A stretch of DNA of 64,000 nucleotides. Origin: Flaviramulus basaltis. Its GTDB lineage: Bacteria > Bacteroidota > Bacteroidia > Flavobacteriales > Flavobacteriaceae. Below are positions 8,749 through 17,305 of the stretch, one piece after another. The stretch lies in contig NZ_FPKV01000006.1 of NCBI RefSeq assembly GCF_900114265.1, positions 1 through 64,000 on the forward strand. The letters are read 5' to 3'. Both the position numbers and the translations under genes were made by a program. The notes beneath the pieces were generated by a model. It worked only from the letters and a program-made list of their open reading frames with translations. It was not told the DNA's origin and did not search any database. Every line of letters starts with the position of its first letter. The stretch's first letter is position 1.

Positions 8749-9165
8749 ATGAAAAACGTAATTAAAATAGGAAATGCGAAATTCTGGACGGATTATAATG
8801 ATATTCTTTATTGCAAGTTTAATAATGACAATCCTAGTTATAAATTAGACTCAGATAAAGTAAAATTATACATAAGAGCCATTACTAAAATATGTAATGG
8901 TAAAGCTATGCCATTCTTAATAGATGCAAGGGATTCTCGCGGTACATTTTCATCTTCAGCAGCAAATTTATTTGCTAAAACACCAGCCTTGGCAGAATTA
9001 AAAATTTCTGAAGCATTTATTCATAATTCTATAGGAATTAAATTACTAATAGGTTCTTATAAAAGAATTTATGATCCAATTACACCATTTGGTGTTTTTA
9101 ACGATATGGTAACTGCTCTAGAGTATTGTATAGATACGAAAAACGATTTTTATGGAAGCAATTAA
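8749..9165 (+). CDS. Small DUF7793/STAS-SEC14-like protein, second paralogue
   Basis: This is a 138-residue cytoplasmic protein starting at ATG 8749, 13 bases after the preceding stop. A TTG seven codons upstream (8728) would overlap the previous gene and is less likely. It shows FWTDYNDILYCKF, GKAMPFLIDARDSRGTFSSSAANLFAK, ISEAFIHNSIGIKLLIGSYKRIYDP and a closing A.EYC motif, the typical pattern of the DUF7793/STAS-SEC14-like family in flavobacteria, whose role is unknown. It is probably co-transcribed with its paralogue from the sigma-54 promoter at 8283, and the two may form a heteromer. Family membership is from memory of the motif pattern. Confidence 0.78.
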   Translation: MKNVIKIGNAKFWTDYNDILYCKFNNDNPSYKLDSDKVKLYIRAITKICNGKAMPFLIDARDSRGTFSSSAANLFAKTPALAELKISEAFIHNSIGIKLLIGSYKRIYDPITPFGVFNDMVTALEYCIDTKNDFYGSN

Positions 9166-9288
9166 GTATTACTTTTTAAATAGTTTTAGTGGTAGTATAC
9201 AGCCTTTAATTAGATATTAAGTTGAAACTAAATACAAAGTTTTATAGATAAAAATACTAAAATGTATATACTATCCTAATCAACTAAC

Positions 9289-9474
9289 ATGCAAGATGTT
9301 AATAGATCTAAAAAGAAAAAATATTGTATTGTTATTATAAGCAAACCATTAACCTTAGAAAGTTTCAATAAAAGCTTAACAAACAACAACCTTTATATAA
9401 ACAAATATGATTACCTAGAACAAGGTGTTAATATTATTAAAAATACCCAACTGAACAATCACAAACTTATTTAA
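9289..9474 (+). CDS. Small hypothetical protein (61 aa)
   Basis: This ATG-started ORF encodes 61 residues, Lys-rich at the N-terminus followed by a hydrophobic strand (YCIVIISKP). It ends nine bases before the next, clearly real gene and could be translationally coupled to it. I recognise no family. The short beta-strand followed by LTLESFNKSL could be the first fold elements of a receiver-like domain that is not continued, so it may be a remnant. Composition matches the neighbourhood. Confidence 0.35.
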   Translation: MQDVNRSKKKKYCIVIISKPLTLESFNKSLTNNNLYINKYDYLEQGVNIIKNTQLNNHKLI

Positions 9475-9483
9475 TTCATTCTT

Positions 9484-11430
9484 ATGGAAAAGAAATACTT
9501 TATCTGTAAAATTCTAATCTTTTTTAATTTCATCAATGGCTATTCTCAAATAGTTAATAAAGGGATTTTACAAATTTCATCTTCAACAAATGTTTACTTT
9601 GAAGAAGAATATATAAATACAGTAAGCGGTGTTCATAACAACAACGGGAATCTTTACTTAAATAGCAATTTTATAAATAATGGTAAAACATCATCATTAT
9701 CTGGTACAACTCATTTTGCGAGTTCCACAAACCCTGAAATAAATATTTCTGGTTTAACAAATGCTCTTAATTTATATAATTTAGAAATTAATATTACAGC
9801 TCTAAATACGAAAGGTATTTTAGTAGCAGATAATTTTGAACTAAATGTAGTTAATTCAATTAATTTTGTAAGTGGAGATATGCGTTTAGTTGGGAAATCT
9901 CAATTAATTCAAACTCATTTAGGTGCTAATATAAATAAAGTTACTTCAGGTAAAATATTAGTTGATCAACAAAGATATTCATCAGCATATAAGTTTAATT
10001 ATTGGTCTTCTCCAGTAAATAATAGTGGAGGATTTTCTTTATTTGGAGGTAAATTTGATGGTACAGATTCTAGTGTAAATGCATTTAGACCCCAACAAAT
10101 ATTATTTAATTCTGGGGCTCATTATAATGGTACAGCCACTGTAGTTGATGCGGGAAGTAATGTCATTACACCACTTTCAATTAATACCAATTGGTTATAC
10201 AAATATTTTAGAGGATCAGGCTCTTATGCAGGTTGGGTAAATATAAACCAAAATAGTGTTTTAAACCCTGGAGTAGGATATACTATGAAAGGAACTAACA
10301 CTGTTTCAGAAAAACAAAACTATGTATTTTATGGGGAGCCAAATAATGGTGAATATTTATTACCAATAAGTATTGGAGAAGAGTCTTTGTTGGGAAATCC
10401 ATATCCATGTGCTTTAGATGCAAAAAAATTTATACTTGATAATTTACTAATACTTGATGCATTGCATTTTTGGATAGACGGTGGTTCAACATCACATATG
10501 TTATCAGGTCATTTAGGAGGCTATGCCACACGTAACTTAACAGGAGGAATTCCGCCTTCAATATTATCTCCATTAATTAGTTCAGGTTCTGTTACAACAC
10601 CAAAACAATTTGTACCAATTGGTGAAGGTTTTTTTGTTGAAGCATATGGGACTGGATCAATTGTTTTTAATAATTCACAAAGAGTTTTTAAAACGCAAAC
10701 TTCTAGTGATGAAATTTTTAATAAAAATACAAATGAAAAAAAGATTCAAAATCAATATATAAGAATTGGTCACGAAGATCCTGAAGGATTTCACAGACAA
10801 TTACTATTAGGGTTTTTACCAAATTCTACTGCAGATATAAAATATAATCATGGCTATGATGCTATAATGAAGGATGCTAGAGAAGATGATTTGTTTTTTA
10901 TTATTGAAAATGACCTAGATAAAAAATATGCCATACAAGGGTTAGATAGTTTTGTTGATACTATGGAGTTTCCATTAGGGATATTAATAAAAGAATTAGG
11001 TAACCAGCAAATTATGCTTGATAATGTTGAGAATTTTACACATACAGTGTACTTAAAAGATAAGTATTTAAATACGACTCATAATTTAAGTGAATCTAGC
11101 TTAAATGTTAATTTATCAATAGGAGAACATTTAGATAGGTTTTCAATAGTTTTTTTAACTCAAAACACATTATTGATTAATAACAATCAAATTGAAACTA
11201 TTAAAGTTTTATACGATGGTAAAGAAAATATTATTGTTGCCAATAATAAGAATTTGGAAATTAAAAACATTATAATTTTGAATATGTTAGGACAAGAAAT
11301 TTTAAAACTTAATAAAAATATAAATAACCAAAGCAAAATCATAATTCCATTTAATAAAGATAATGGAGTTTACCTTGTAAACATAGAAACGGATAATAGT
11401 AAAATAACTCAAAAAATCTTAAAAAATTAG
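9484..11430 (+). CDS. Secreted protein with type A T9SS C-terminal sorting domain
   Basis: This is a 648-residue protein with a signal peptide ending in GYS and Gln at +1. The body is beta-rich and Asn/Ser-rich, with features common to large flavobacterial T9SS cargo: 'SGDMRLVGKSQLIQ', then YNYWSSPVN-like text (here FNYWSSPVNN), GVGYTMKG and LLGNPYPCALDA. The last 70 or so residues form a type A sorting domain (NMLGQEILKLN, then IIPFNKDNGVYLVNIETD, ending K..QKILKN). The sorting domain should direct it through the outer membrane and may be cleaved at the surface. No catalytic domain was recognised; a surface or adhesion role is a guess. Confidence 0.85.
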   Translation: MEKKYFICKILIFFNFINGYSQIVNKGILQISSSTNVYFEEEYINTVSGVHNNNGNLYLNSNFINNGKTSSLSGTTHFASSTNPEINISGLTNALNLYNLEINITALNTKGILVADNFELNVVNSINFVSGDMRLVGKSQLIQTHLGANINKVTSGKILVDQQRYSSAYKFNYWSSPVNNSGGFSLFGGKFDGTDSSVNAFRPQQILFNSGAHYNGTATVVDAGSNVITPLSINTNWLYKYFRGSGSYAGWVNINQNSVLNPGVGYTMKGTNTVSEKQNYVFYGEPNNGEYLLPISIGEESLLGNPYPCALDAKKFILDNLLILDALHFWIDGGSTSHMLSGHLGGYATRNLTGGIPPSILSPLISSGSVTTPKQFVPIGEGFFVEAYGTGSIVFNNSQRVFKTQTSSDEIFNKNTNEKKIQNQYIRIGHEDPEGFHRQLLLGFLPNSTADIKYNHGYDAIMKDAREDDLFFIIENDLDKKYAIQGLDSFVDTMEFPLGILIKELGNQQIMLDNVENFTHTVYLKDKYLNTTHNLSESSLNVNLSIGEHLDRFSIVFLTQNTLLINNNQIETIKVLYDGKENIIVANNKNLEIKNIIILNMLGQEILKLNKNINNQSKIIIPFNKDNGVYLVNIETDNSKITQKILKN

Positions 11431-11607
11431 TTATTAAAATTTTAAAAATCAAATTATTATGCTAAATCCAGCATTAGTTATTTGTTTAAATCGACTTTAC
11501 TTATAAATTATTTGCTGTTTTAATTAAACAACATAACCATTAGGTGACTTTATTTTATATTTGTTAGGAACTATCATTTAAATTGGACCTAACAAAAATA
11601 AATAACT

Positions 11608-12537
11608 ATGAGTATTCAATGGAAAGGTGTTATGCCAGCTATTACAACACAATTCACAGCAAATGACGAGTTAGATTTAAATTTGTTTAAAATTAATGTA
11701 AAAGCACAATTAGATGCAGGTGTTCATGGGTTAGTTTTGGGAGGTACTTTAGGTGAAGCAAGTACTTTAACAGATGAAGAGCGAAGGGTTCTAACTAGAG
11801 AAACAGTAGCATTTGTAAAAGGAAAAGTACCTGTTTTAATGAATATTGCAGAGCAAACAACAAAAGCGGCAATAGAATTAGCTAAAACAGCTGAACAAGA
11901 CGGAGCAGAAGGATTAATGATGCTGCCACCAATGTGCTATAATGCTAGTAATGAAGAAGTAGTAGAATATTTTAAAGCAGTGGCAAATAGCACTTCTTTA
12001 CCAATTATGATTTATAATAATCCTATAGATTATAAAATTTTGGTCACTTTAGATATGTTTGATCAATTAATAACAGCTTGTCCAAATATTCAAGCAGTTA
12101 AAGAATCTACACGAGATACCACAAATATTACCAGAATAAAAAACAGATTTGGAGATAGGCTAGCCATCATGACAGGAGTAGATACGCTTGCTTTAGAAAG
12201 TTTATTGCTAGGAGCAGATGGTTGGGTTGCCGGTTTAGTAGATGCTTTTCCAGCAGAAACGGTGGCTATTTATGAATTACAAAAAGCAGGAAGAATTAAA
12301 GAAGCTATAGATATTTATCGTTGGTTTATGCCATTATTAGAGTTAGATATTCATCCTAAATTAGTCCAATATATAAAATTAGCATCTGTTCATACAGAAA
12401 TTGGTGCTGAATATGTTAGAGCTCCAAGATTAGTATTGCAAGGAGAGGAGCGCATTAAAATTGAAAAAATAATTAAAGATGCGTTAGCTATGAGACCATC
12501 GTTACCAGATTACAAAAACTTAAATTTATTAGTTTAG
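11608..12537 (+). CDS. Dihydrodipicolinate synthase family protein, probable 1-pyrroline-4-hydroxy-2-carboxylate deaminase
   Basis: This 309-residue cytoplasmic class I aldolase-fold protein has the family's Schiff-base lysine in AVKES (Lys165), the supporting tyrosine in MIYNNP (Tyr136), and GGTLGEASTL in place of the DapA-type GTTGE motif. On its own it would be called DapA-like. The next genes are a hydroxyproline epimerase and a D-amino-acid dehydrogenase, so the best fit is the deaminase that turns 1-pyrroline-4-hydroxy-2-carboxylate into 2-oxoglutarate semialdehyde in hydroxyproline breakdown. Only six bases separate it from the epimerase gene. A TATATTTG box at 11556-11563 could be its -7 element, but no matching -33 is seen. 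The last enzyme, 2-oxoglutarate semialdehyde dehydrogenase, is not in this window. Confidence 0.85.
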   Translation: MSIQWKGVMPAITTQFTANDELDLNLFKINVKAQLDAGVHGLVLGGTLGEASTLTDEERRVLTRETVAFVKGKVPVLMNIAEQTTKAAIELAKTAEQDGAEGLMMLPPMCYNASNEEVVEYFKAVANSTSLPIMIYNNPIDYKILVTLDMFDQLITACPNIQAVKESTRDTTNITRIKNRFGDRLAIMTGVDTLALESLLLGADGWVAGLVDAFPAETVAIYELQKAGRIKEAIDIYRWFMPLLELDIHPKLVQYIKLASVHTEIGAEYVRAPRLVLQGEERIKIEKIIKDALAMRPSLPDYKNLNLLV

Positions 12538-12543
12538 AATTTA

Positions 12544-13554
12544 ATGAGTAGAAATACCTTTGTATGTATTGATGCACATACCTGCGGAAACCCAGTTAGG
12601 GTAATTAAATCTGGTGGACCTGATTTGATTGGGAAAACCATGAGTGAAAAACGTCAACATTTTTTAAAAGAATACGATTGGATTCGTAAAGGATTAATGT
12701 TTGAACCTCGTGGGCATGATATGATGAGTGGTAGTATTTTATATCCGCCTCATAATCCAGAAAATGATTTTTCTATTCTCTTTATTGAAACATCAGGATG
12801 TTTGCCAATGTGTGGACATGGTACTATTGGCACAGTAACAATTGCTGTTGAAGAAGGTTTGATAACCCCAAAAACACCAGGTAAAATTAGAATGGAAGCG
12901 CCTGCTGGATTAGTAGAAATAGAATACAAACAAACTGGAAACAAAGTAGATTGGGTTAAATTAACGAATGTTAAAAGCTATTTAGCTGAAGAAAACCTCA
13001 CTATCGATTGCCCAGAATTAGGAGAAATTATTTTTGATGTGGCCTATGGCGGCAATTATTATGCAATTGTAGATCCGCAAGCAAATTTTGAAGGTGTTCA
13101 TGCATATTCAGCATCCAAAATAATTCAATATTCTCAAGTTGTGAGACAGCGAATTAATGAAAAATATCCTAATAAATTTATTCATCCAGAAAATGAAACA
13201 ATTAAAGATGTTAGTCATATACTTTGGACAGGTAATCCAATCGATTCTACATCATCAGGAAGAAACGCAGTTTTTTATGGAGATAAAGCCATAGATCGCT
13301 CACCTTGTGGCACAGGAACTTCAGCTAGATTAGCTCAATTATATACCAAAGGGAAATTAAAAATTCGAGAACCATATATTCATGAAAGTTTTATAGGAAG
13401 TAAGTTTACAGGTCGAGTAGAAAAAGAAACTATTTTAGATGGTAAACCAGCAATAATACCTAGTATTCAAGGTTGGGCAAAAATTTATGGATACAATACT
13501 ATTATAATTGATGATAATGATGATCCTTATGCATACGGATTTCAAGTAATTTAA
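12544..13554 (+). CDS. 4-hydroxyproline 2-epimerase (proline racemase family)
   Basis: This 336-residue enzyme converts trans-4-hydroxy-L-proline to cis-4-hydroxy-D-proline. It carries both catalytic cysteines of the proline racemase/epimerase fold: Cys90 in MCGHGT and Cys255 in SPCGTGTS. A thiol pair indicates a racemase or epimerase rather than the trans-3-hydroxyproline dehydratase branch, where one Cys is replaced. The N-terminus FVCIDAHTCGNPVRV is also typical. It is the middle gene of a three-gene operon, with six bases before it and one base after it, between the pyrroline deaminase and the FAD dehydrogenase. Proline racemase is the alternative; context argues for hydroxyproline. Confidence 0.9.
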   Translation: MSRNTFVCIDAHTCGNPVRVIKSGGPDLIGKTMSEKRQHFLKEYDWIRKGLMFEPRGHDMMSGSILYPPHNPENDFSILFIETSGCLPMCGHGTIGTVTIAVEEGLITPKTPGKIRMEAPAGLVEIEYKQTGNKVDWVKLTNVKSYLAEENLTIDCPELGEIIFDVAYGGNYYAIVDPQANFEGVHAYSASKIIQYSQVVRQRINEKYPNKFIHPENETIKDVSHILWTGNPIDSTSSGRNAVFYGDKAIDRSPCGTGTSARLAQLYTKGKLKIREPYIHESFIGSKFTGRVEKETILDGKPAIIPSIQGWAKIYGYNTIIIDDNDDPYAYGFQVI

Positions 13555-13555
13555 T

Positions 13556-14806
13556 ATGTCGAAAAAAGTAATTATTATTGGTGGTGGTATTATAGGACTA
13601 TGTTCTGCATACTATCTTCAAAAAGAAGGTCATGAAGTTCTTATTATAGACCAATCCAATATGAATGCTGGTGCTTCTTATGTTAATGCAGGTTACATTT
13701 CTCCAAGTCATTTTATTTCATTGGCAGCTCCAGGTATAATTTCGAAAGGGATTAAATGGATGTTTGATTCTGCTAGTCCATTTTATGTAAAACCCAGATT
13801 AGATTTAGAATTTTTAAAGTGGGCAGTAGCTTTTAAAAAATCGGCAACTAAAATTAAAGTAGAAAAGTCAATATCGGTTTTAAAAGATATTAATTTATTT
13901 AGTAGAGATTTATACGAAGATTTACAGCATTCGAGAATTTTTAATTTTCATTACGAACGTAAAGGGTTGTTAATGTGTTATCAATCTGATAAAGTAGGGG
14001 AAGAAGAATGGAAAGTAGGAAAGCGAGGTATCGAAGAAGGTTTAGGTGTTAAACATTTGTCTAAAAAAGAGGTTAATTTACTTCAGCCAAAAGCAAATTT
14101 AAATATAAAAGGAGCTGTTTATTATGATTGTGATGCTCATATGACGCCTAATAACTTTATGAAAGATATGGTCTCTTATTTAAAAGAGAATGGTGTTATT
14201 TTTCATAAAAACGAAAGCGTGAAAGATCTACAGGTATCTAACGGAACAATTAAAAAAGTGATTACAGATAAAAGAGAATTATTGTGTGATGATGTCGTAT
14301 TATCTGCTGGAAGTTGGAGTCCATTAATAACAAAAAAACTTGGAATTAAAATTCCTTTGCAAGCAGGAAAAGGTTACAGAATAAATGTAGAAAGAGAAAC
14401 CAATATTACCATTCCTGCAATATTATGCGAGGCAAAAGTTGCTGTAACTCCTATGGATGGTTTTACAAGATTTGCTGGTACTATGGAAATTGCAGGGATT
14501 AATCATAATATTAATCATAAAAGAGTTGATGCAATAGCTGATGCAGCAAAAAGATACTATAATAACTTAGAAATTACATCTAAAGAAAAAGATAATGCTC
14601 AATGTGGATTAAGACCATGCACACCAGATGGATTACCTTATATAGGTAAATCATCAAAATGTAATAATTTAACTATAGCAACAGGACATGCCATGATGGG
14701 ATGGAGTTTAGGACCCGCAACAGGTATGCTTGTTTCAGAAATCATATTTAATAAAAAAACAAGTTTAAATACAGAAGCATTCAATCCTGATAGATGTTTT
14801 TATTGA
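13556..14806 (+). CDS. FAD-dependent D-amino-acid (cis-4-hydroxy-D-proline) dehydrogenase
   Basis: This 416-residue DadA-like flavoprotein has an N-terminal Rossmann motif (IIIGGGIIGLCSAYYL, followed by the acidic end of strand 2 in LIIDQ) and the C-terminal flavin-contact region GLRPCTPDGLPYIG and ATGHAMMGWSLGPATG typical of DAO-superfamily dehydrogenases. In hydroxyproline pathways this enzyme oxidises cis-4-hydroxy-D-proline to 1-pyrroline-4-hydroxy-2-carboxylate, the substrate of the deaminase encoded two genes upstream. It starts one base after the epimerase stop, so the three are almost certainly co-transcribed. It probably feeds electrons to the respiratory chain at the membrane. The specificity is inferred from context. 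Confidence 0.88.
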   Translation: MSKKVIIIGGGIIGLCSAYYLQKEGHEVLIIDQSNMNAGASYVNAGYISPSHFISLAAPGIISKGIKWMFDSASPFYVKPRLDLEFLKWAVAFKKSATKIKVEKSISVLKDINLFSRDLYEDLQHSRIFNFHYERKGLLMCYQSDKVGEEEWKVGKRGIEEGLGVKHLSKKEVNLLQPKANLNIKGAVYYDCDAHMTPNNFMKDMVSYLKENGVIFHKNESVKDLQVSNGTIKKVITDKRELLCDDVVLSAGSWSPLITKKLGIKIPLQAGKGYRINVERETNITIPAILCEAKVAVTPMDGFTRFAGTMEIAGINHNINHKRVDAIADAAKRYYNNLEITSKEKDNAQCGLRPCTPDGLPYIGKSSKCNNLTIATGHAMMGWSLGPATGMLVSEIIFNKKTSLNTEAFNPDRCFY

Positions 14807-14967
14807 GTAGAATAGCATCAAAATAAGACAATTATCTGAATGAAAAATGATTAGATTATATGTAATATAAATATCTAATATCTTGGAGTTTATACTTTTT
14901 ATAGGATTATAAAGCTTGATTATTTTTTATATAATTGAAAAAAAAGGAAAAAAAATCGACCAAACGC

Positions 14968-14997
14968 TTGTTTTTTACGATTAATTACATAAATTTG
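14968..14997 (+). promoter_or_regulatory. Bacteroidetes-type promoter for the 148-residue secreted protein gene
   Basis: TTG at 14968-14970, 19 bases, then TAAATTTG at 14990-14997 matches TTTG-N19-TAnnTTTG (the first base of the -33 element is C). It lies 25 bases before the start codon at 15023. Confidence 0.6.
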
Positions 14998-15022
14998 CTA
15001 ACTAAACCCTTAAGTATTAAAC

Positions 15023-15469
15023 ATGAAAATGAAGATAATTTTACTCAGCTTTAGCTTTTTTTTAATAGCAAGTATTGGTTTTGCACAAAAAACCAATGCA
15101 CCAAAAAGTATTATTAGTGAAAAAGTAGCCATTAAAAAATACCATAATAAGGAAGAACTTGAAGGTATGCAAAAAGGTCAATTATTGACCTTATATATTG
15201 AGCGTATTGAAAGTCTTGTTAAAACATTGCCTTATATAGCATTTGCTACTAAACCAGGGGTAACAATGACAACTTTGGGTATTCCTAATACGAATGATAA
15301 TAGAAAAATACTAGATAGTCAATTTGAAGCAACAAGTGATTTTGTTGAAGCAACGATAGAGTTTCAACATAGTATACTACCATATTCTGATACAAGAAAT
15401 TTAATTGGAGCTATACTGTTTTATGAAGAAATAATGAAGTCATTACATGAGTATAGTGAATTTCATTAG
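15023..15469 (+). CDS. Small secreted hypothetical protein
   Basis: This is a 148-residue protein with a clear signal peptide ending GFA and Gln at the mature N-terminus, so it is periplasmic or exported. The mature part is predicted mostly helical (KEELEGMQKGQLLTLYIERIESLVKTLPYIAF and a closing LIGAILFYEEIMKSLHEY) and has no Cys. I do not recognise the family. It has its own promoter and is followed by a possible terminator, so it seems monocistronic. It lies just upstream of the adhesin locus but nothing shows that it belongs to it. Confidence 0.75.
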   Translation: MKMKIILLSFSFFLIASIGFAQKTNAPKSIISEKVAIKKYHNKEELEGMQKGQLLTLYIERIESLVKTLPYIAFATKPGVTMTTLGIPNTNDNRKILDSQFEATSDFVEATIEFQHSILPYSDTRNLIGAILFYEEIMKSLHEYSEFH

Positions 15470-15501
15470 AGAAAAACATTAGTAATGTATTAAGGTATTT
15501 G

Positions 15502-15536
15502 AAAAGAAATATAAGAAATTATGTTTCTTTTTTTAT
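15502..15536 (+). terminator. Possible terminator after the small secreted protein gene
   Basis: AAAAGAAA pairs with TTTCTTTT (or AAGAAA with TTTCTT, five-base loop), followed by a run of T. The stem is weak because it is nearly all A/T. Confidence 0.45.
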
Positions 15537-15678
15537 TTAATATGAGTCAGTTTTAAATTTTTACTCTCCATAATTACTATGTTTAAAAAAAAAACATATT
15601 TAAATTAAAGATTAAAAGTGCATTTCGTCGATTATTTTAATTAAAAAACTACTTAATTTATGTATTTTATCGAAATAA

Positions 15679-15709
15679 TTGGTATTTCATGGATTTTTTT
15701 CTATTTTTG
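15679..15709 (+). promoter_or_regulatory. Bacteroidetes-type promoter for the beta-helix protein gene
   Basis: TTG at 15679-15681 and a perfect -7 box TATTTTTG at 15702-15709 are 20 bases apart, one more than the usual spacing. A leader of about 60 bases would precede the start at 15777. Confidence 0.55.
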
Positions 15710-15776
15710 ATTAATAATTTAAGCTAAATCTAAAATTAAACCTAAACCTATTGCTATTAATAATAAAATTATAACT

Positions 15777-17102
15777 ATGAAAAATTTCACTAAAATGTTA
15801 TGGATATTTCTACTTGTATTTGGAAATATTTATTCTCAACAAGAAAAAGGAATAGTAGGCGCTGACAATTGGCTAAGCAATTGGGCAGAGTTTAAACCAA
15901 ATTCTAAAGATTACGACGAGCCTACACAAATATTAACAGGAAATATTACTGAAAACACAAAGCTTTACAAAAGAGATGTTTATTTATTATTAGGTAATGT
16001 TTTTGTAACTAATAATGCAACTCTTTCAATAGAACCAGGAACAGTAATTATTGGCGATTTTGATTCAAAAGGGTCTTTGACTATTAGTAGGGGGTCAAAA
16101 ATAATTGCAGACGGTTTAGAAACAGATCCTATCATTTTTACTTCAAAAAGAAGTGTTAAAAGAGCAGGTGATTGGGGAGGGATAATAATTCTTGGAGATG
16201 CACCAACTAGCAAATTTGGTAATGGTTCTGTAGCATCTTTTTATCCAAGACTAGACCCATCTTCTTATAAAAATGCAAATTATGGTGGAGATAGCATTAG
16301 TAGTTCTTCAGGAATTTTAAAATATGTAAGGATAGAGTATGCAGGTAAAAGAATTAAAAATGTAGGCTTTTTTAACGGTTTATTATTGGCAAGTGTAGGG
16401 CGTAAGACTGTATTAGAAAATATAATGGTAAGCCATGCAGCTGAAGATTCTTTTGAAATATGGGGAGGAGAATTAAATTTAAATAAAGTTGTATCCTATA
16501 GAGCAAATGGAAATGACTTCAAATTTAATTACGGAGCGCAATGCAATGTAACTAATTCATTAGCAATTCGTTCGCCATACGTTTCAAGTAGTGAAAGAGC
16601 TAGATGTATGCAAATTATGGCATATAATAATAAGCAAGAAGTAGATTTTACCAAAAAAGGGACAAATGTGATAGCCAAAAACTTAACATTATTAAATTTA
16701 AGTGAAGATTTAGAAGGAGATATTAAAAAAGGTTTGGTTAATGAAGCTGTTTACATAGGTGAAAATGCTAAGTTAGATATGAATAAGAGTGTTGTTTCTG
16801 GATTTAATCCAGCAGTAATACTAGAGGACAAAATTAGAATTAACCAAGAAAGCTTAGAAAAAATTAAGTTTACAGATATGTATTTCAATAATTGTAATGG
16901 AAACATTTTTGTAGAGAATAATACTAATAATGAGGATTTGGAAAATTGGTATGGCAACAGTGCTTTTTTTAATGTGTATTCAAAAGGCTCAAATGCTGAA
17001 ACATTTATCGATTTGAAAAATGAAAAAAGACCAGATTATAGATTACGTATAAATAAAATAATTGCATCAAATGAAGTTGATTCAGATTTAAGAGTAGATT
17101 AA
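15777..17102 (+). CDS. Secreted parallel beta-helix-like protein
   Basis: This is a 441-residue protein with a signal peptide ending NIYS and Gln-Gln at the mature start. After a short linker it has ladder-like strands: YLLLGNVFVTNNATLSIEPG, SLTISRGSKIIADG, then DPIIFTS and GDWGGIIILGDAP, ending in GILKYVRIEYAG. These match the large flavobacterial group of right-handed beta-helix proteins often labelled as T9SS-associated. Unlike most of that group it ends without a recognisable sorting domain (…KIIASNEVDSDLRVD), so it may stay in the periplasm. The function is unknown. It precedes the sprC-like gene by about 200 bases. Confidence 0.8.
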   Translation: MKNFTKMLWIFLLVFGNIYSQQEKGIVGADNWLSNWAEFKPNSKDYDEPTQILTGNITENTKLYKRDVYLLLGNVFVTNNATLSIEPGTVIIGDFDSKGSLTISRGSKIIADGLETDPIIFTSKRSVKRAGDWGGIIILGDAPTSKFGNGSVASFYPRLDPSSYKNANYGGDSISSSSGILKYVRIEYAGKRIKNVGFFNGLLLASVGRKTVLENIMVSHAAEDSFEIWGGELNLNKVVSYRANGNDFKFNYGAQCNVTNSLAIRSPYVSSSERARCMQIMAYNNKQEVDFTKKGTNVIAKNLTLLNLSEDLEGDIKKGLVNEAVYIGENAKLDMNKSVVSGFNPAVILEDKIRINQESLEKIKFTDMYFNNCNGNIFVENNTNNEDLENWYGNSAFFNVYSKGSNAETFIDLKNEKRPDYRLRINKIIASNEVDSDLRVD

Positions 17103-17305
17103 AATAGTAATGTTAATCGTATTCCTAGTTTAATATATGTGTGTGATTTCTTTAAACTTTCCCGATTGTTTTACAAAGAAATAAGCTTCGAAAGATTTAC
17201 TGATTAAATAAGCAACTATTTATTATTAAATAAGTGATGTTTTACTTATGAAATGTAGTAGGTTATTGGTTTCAAGATATTTTATTATTTACTAAAAAAA
17301 TTTGA

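Larger units (their letters stand above)
15470..15776 (+). other. 307-base intergenic region with possible terminator and promoter
   Basis: The first part holds a weak A/T hairpin with a T tract (15502-15536). The last part holds the promoter of the beta-helix protein gene (15679-15709). No ORF is visible between them. Confidence 0.5.
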
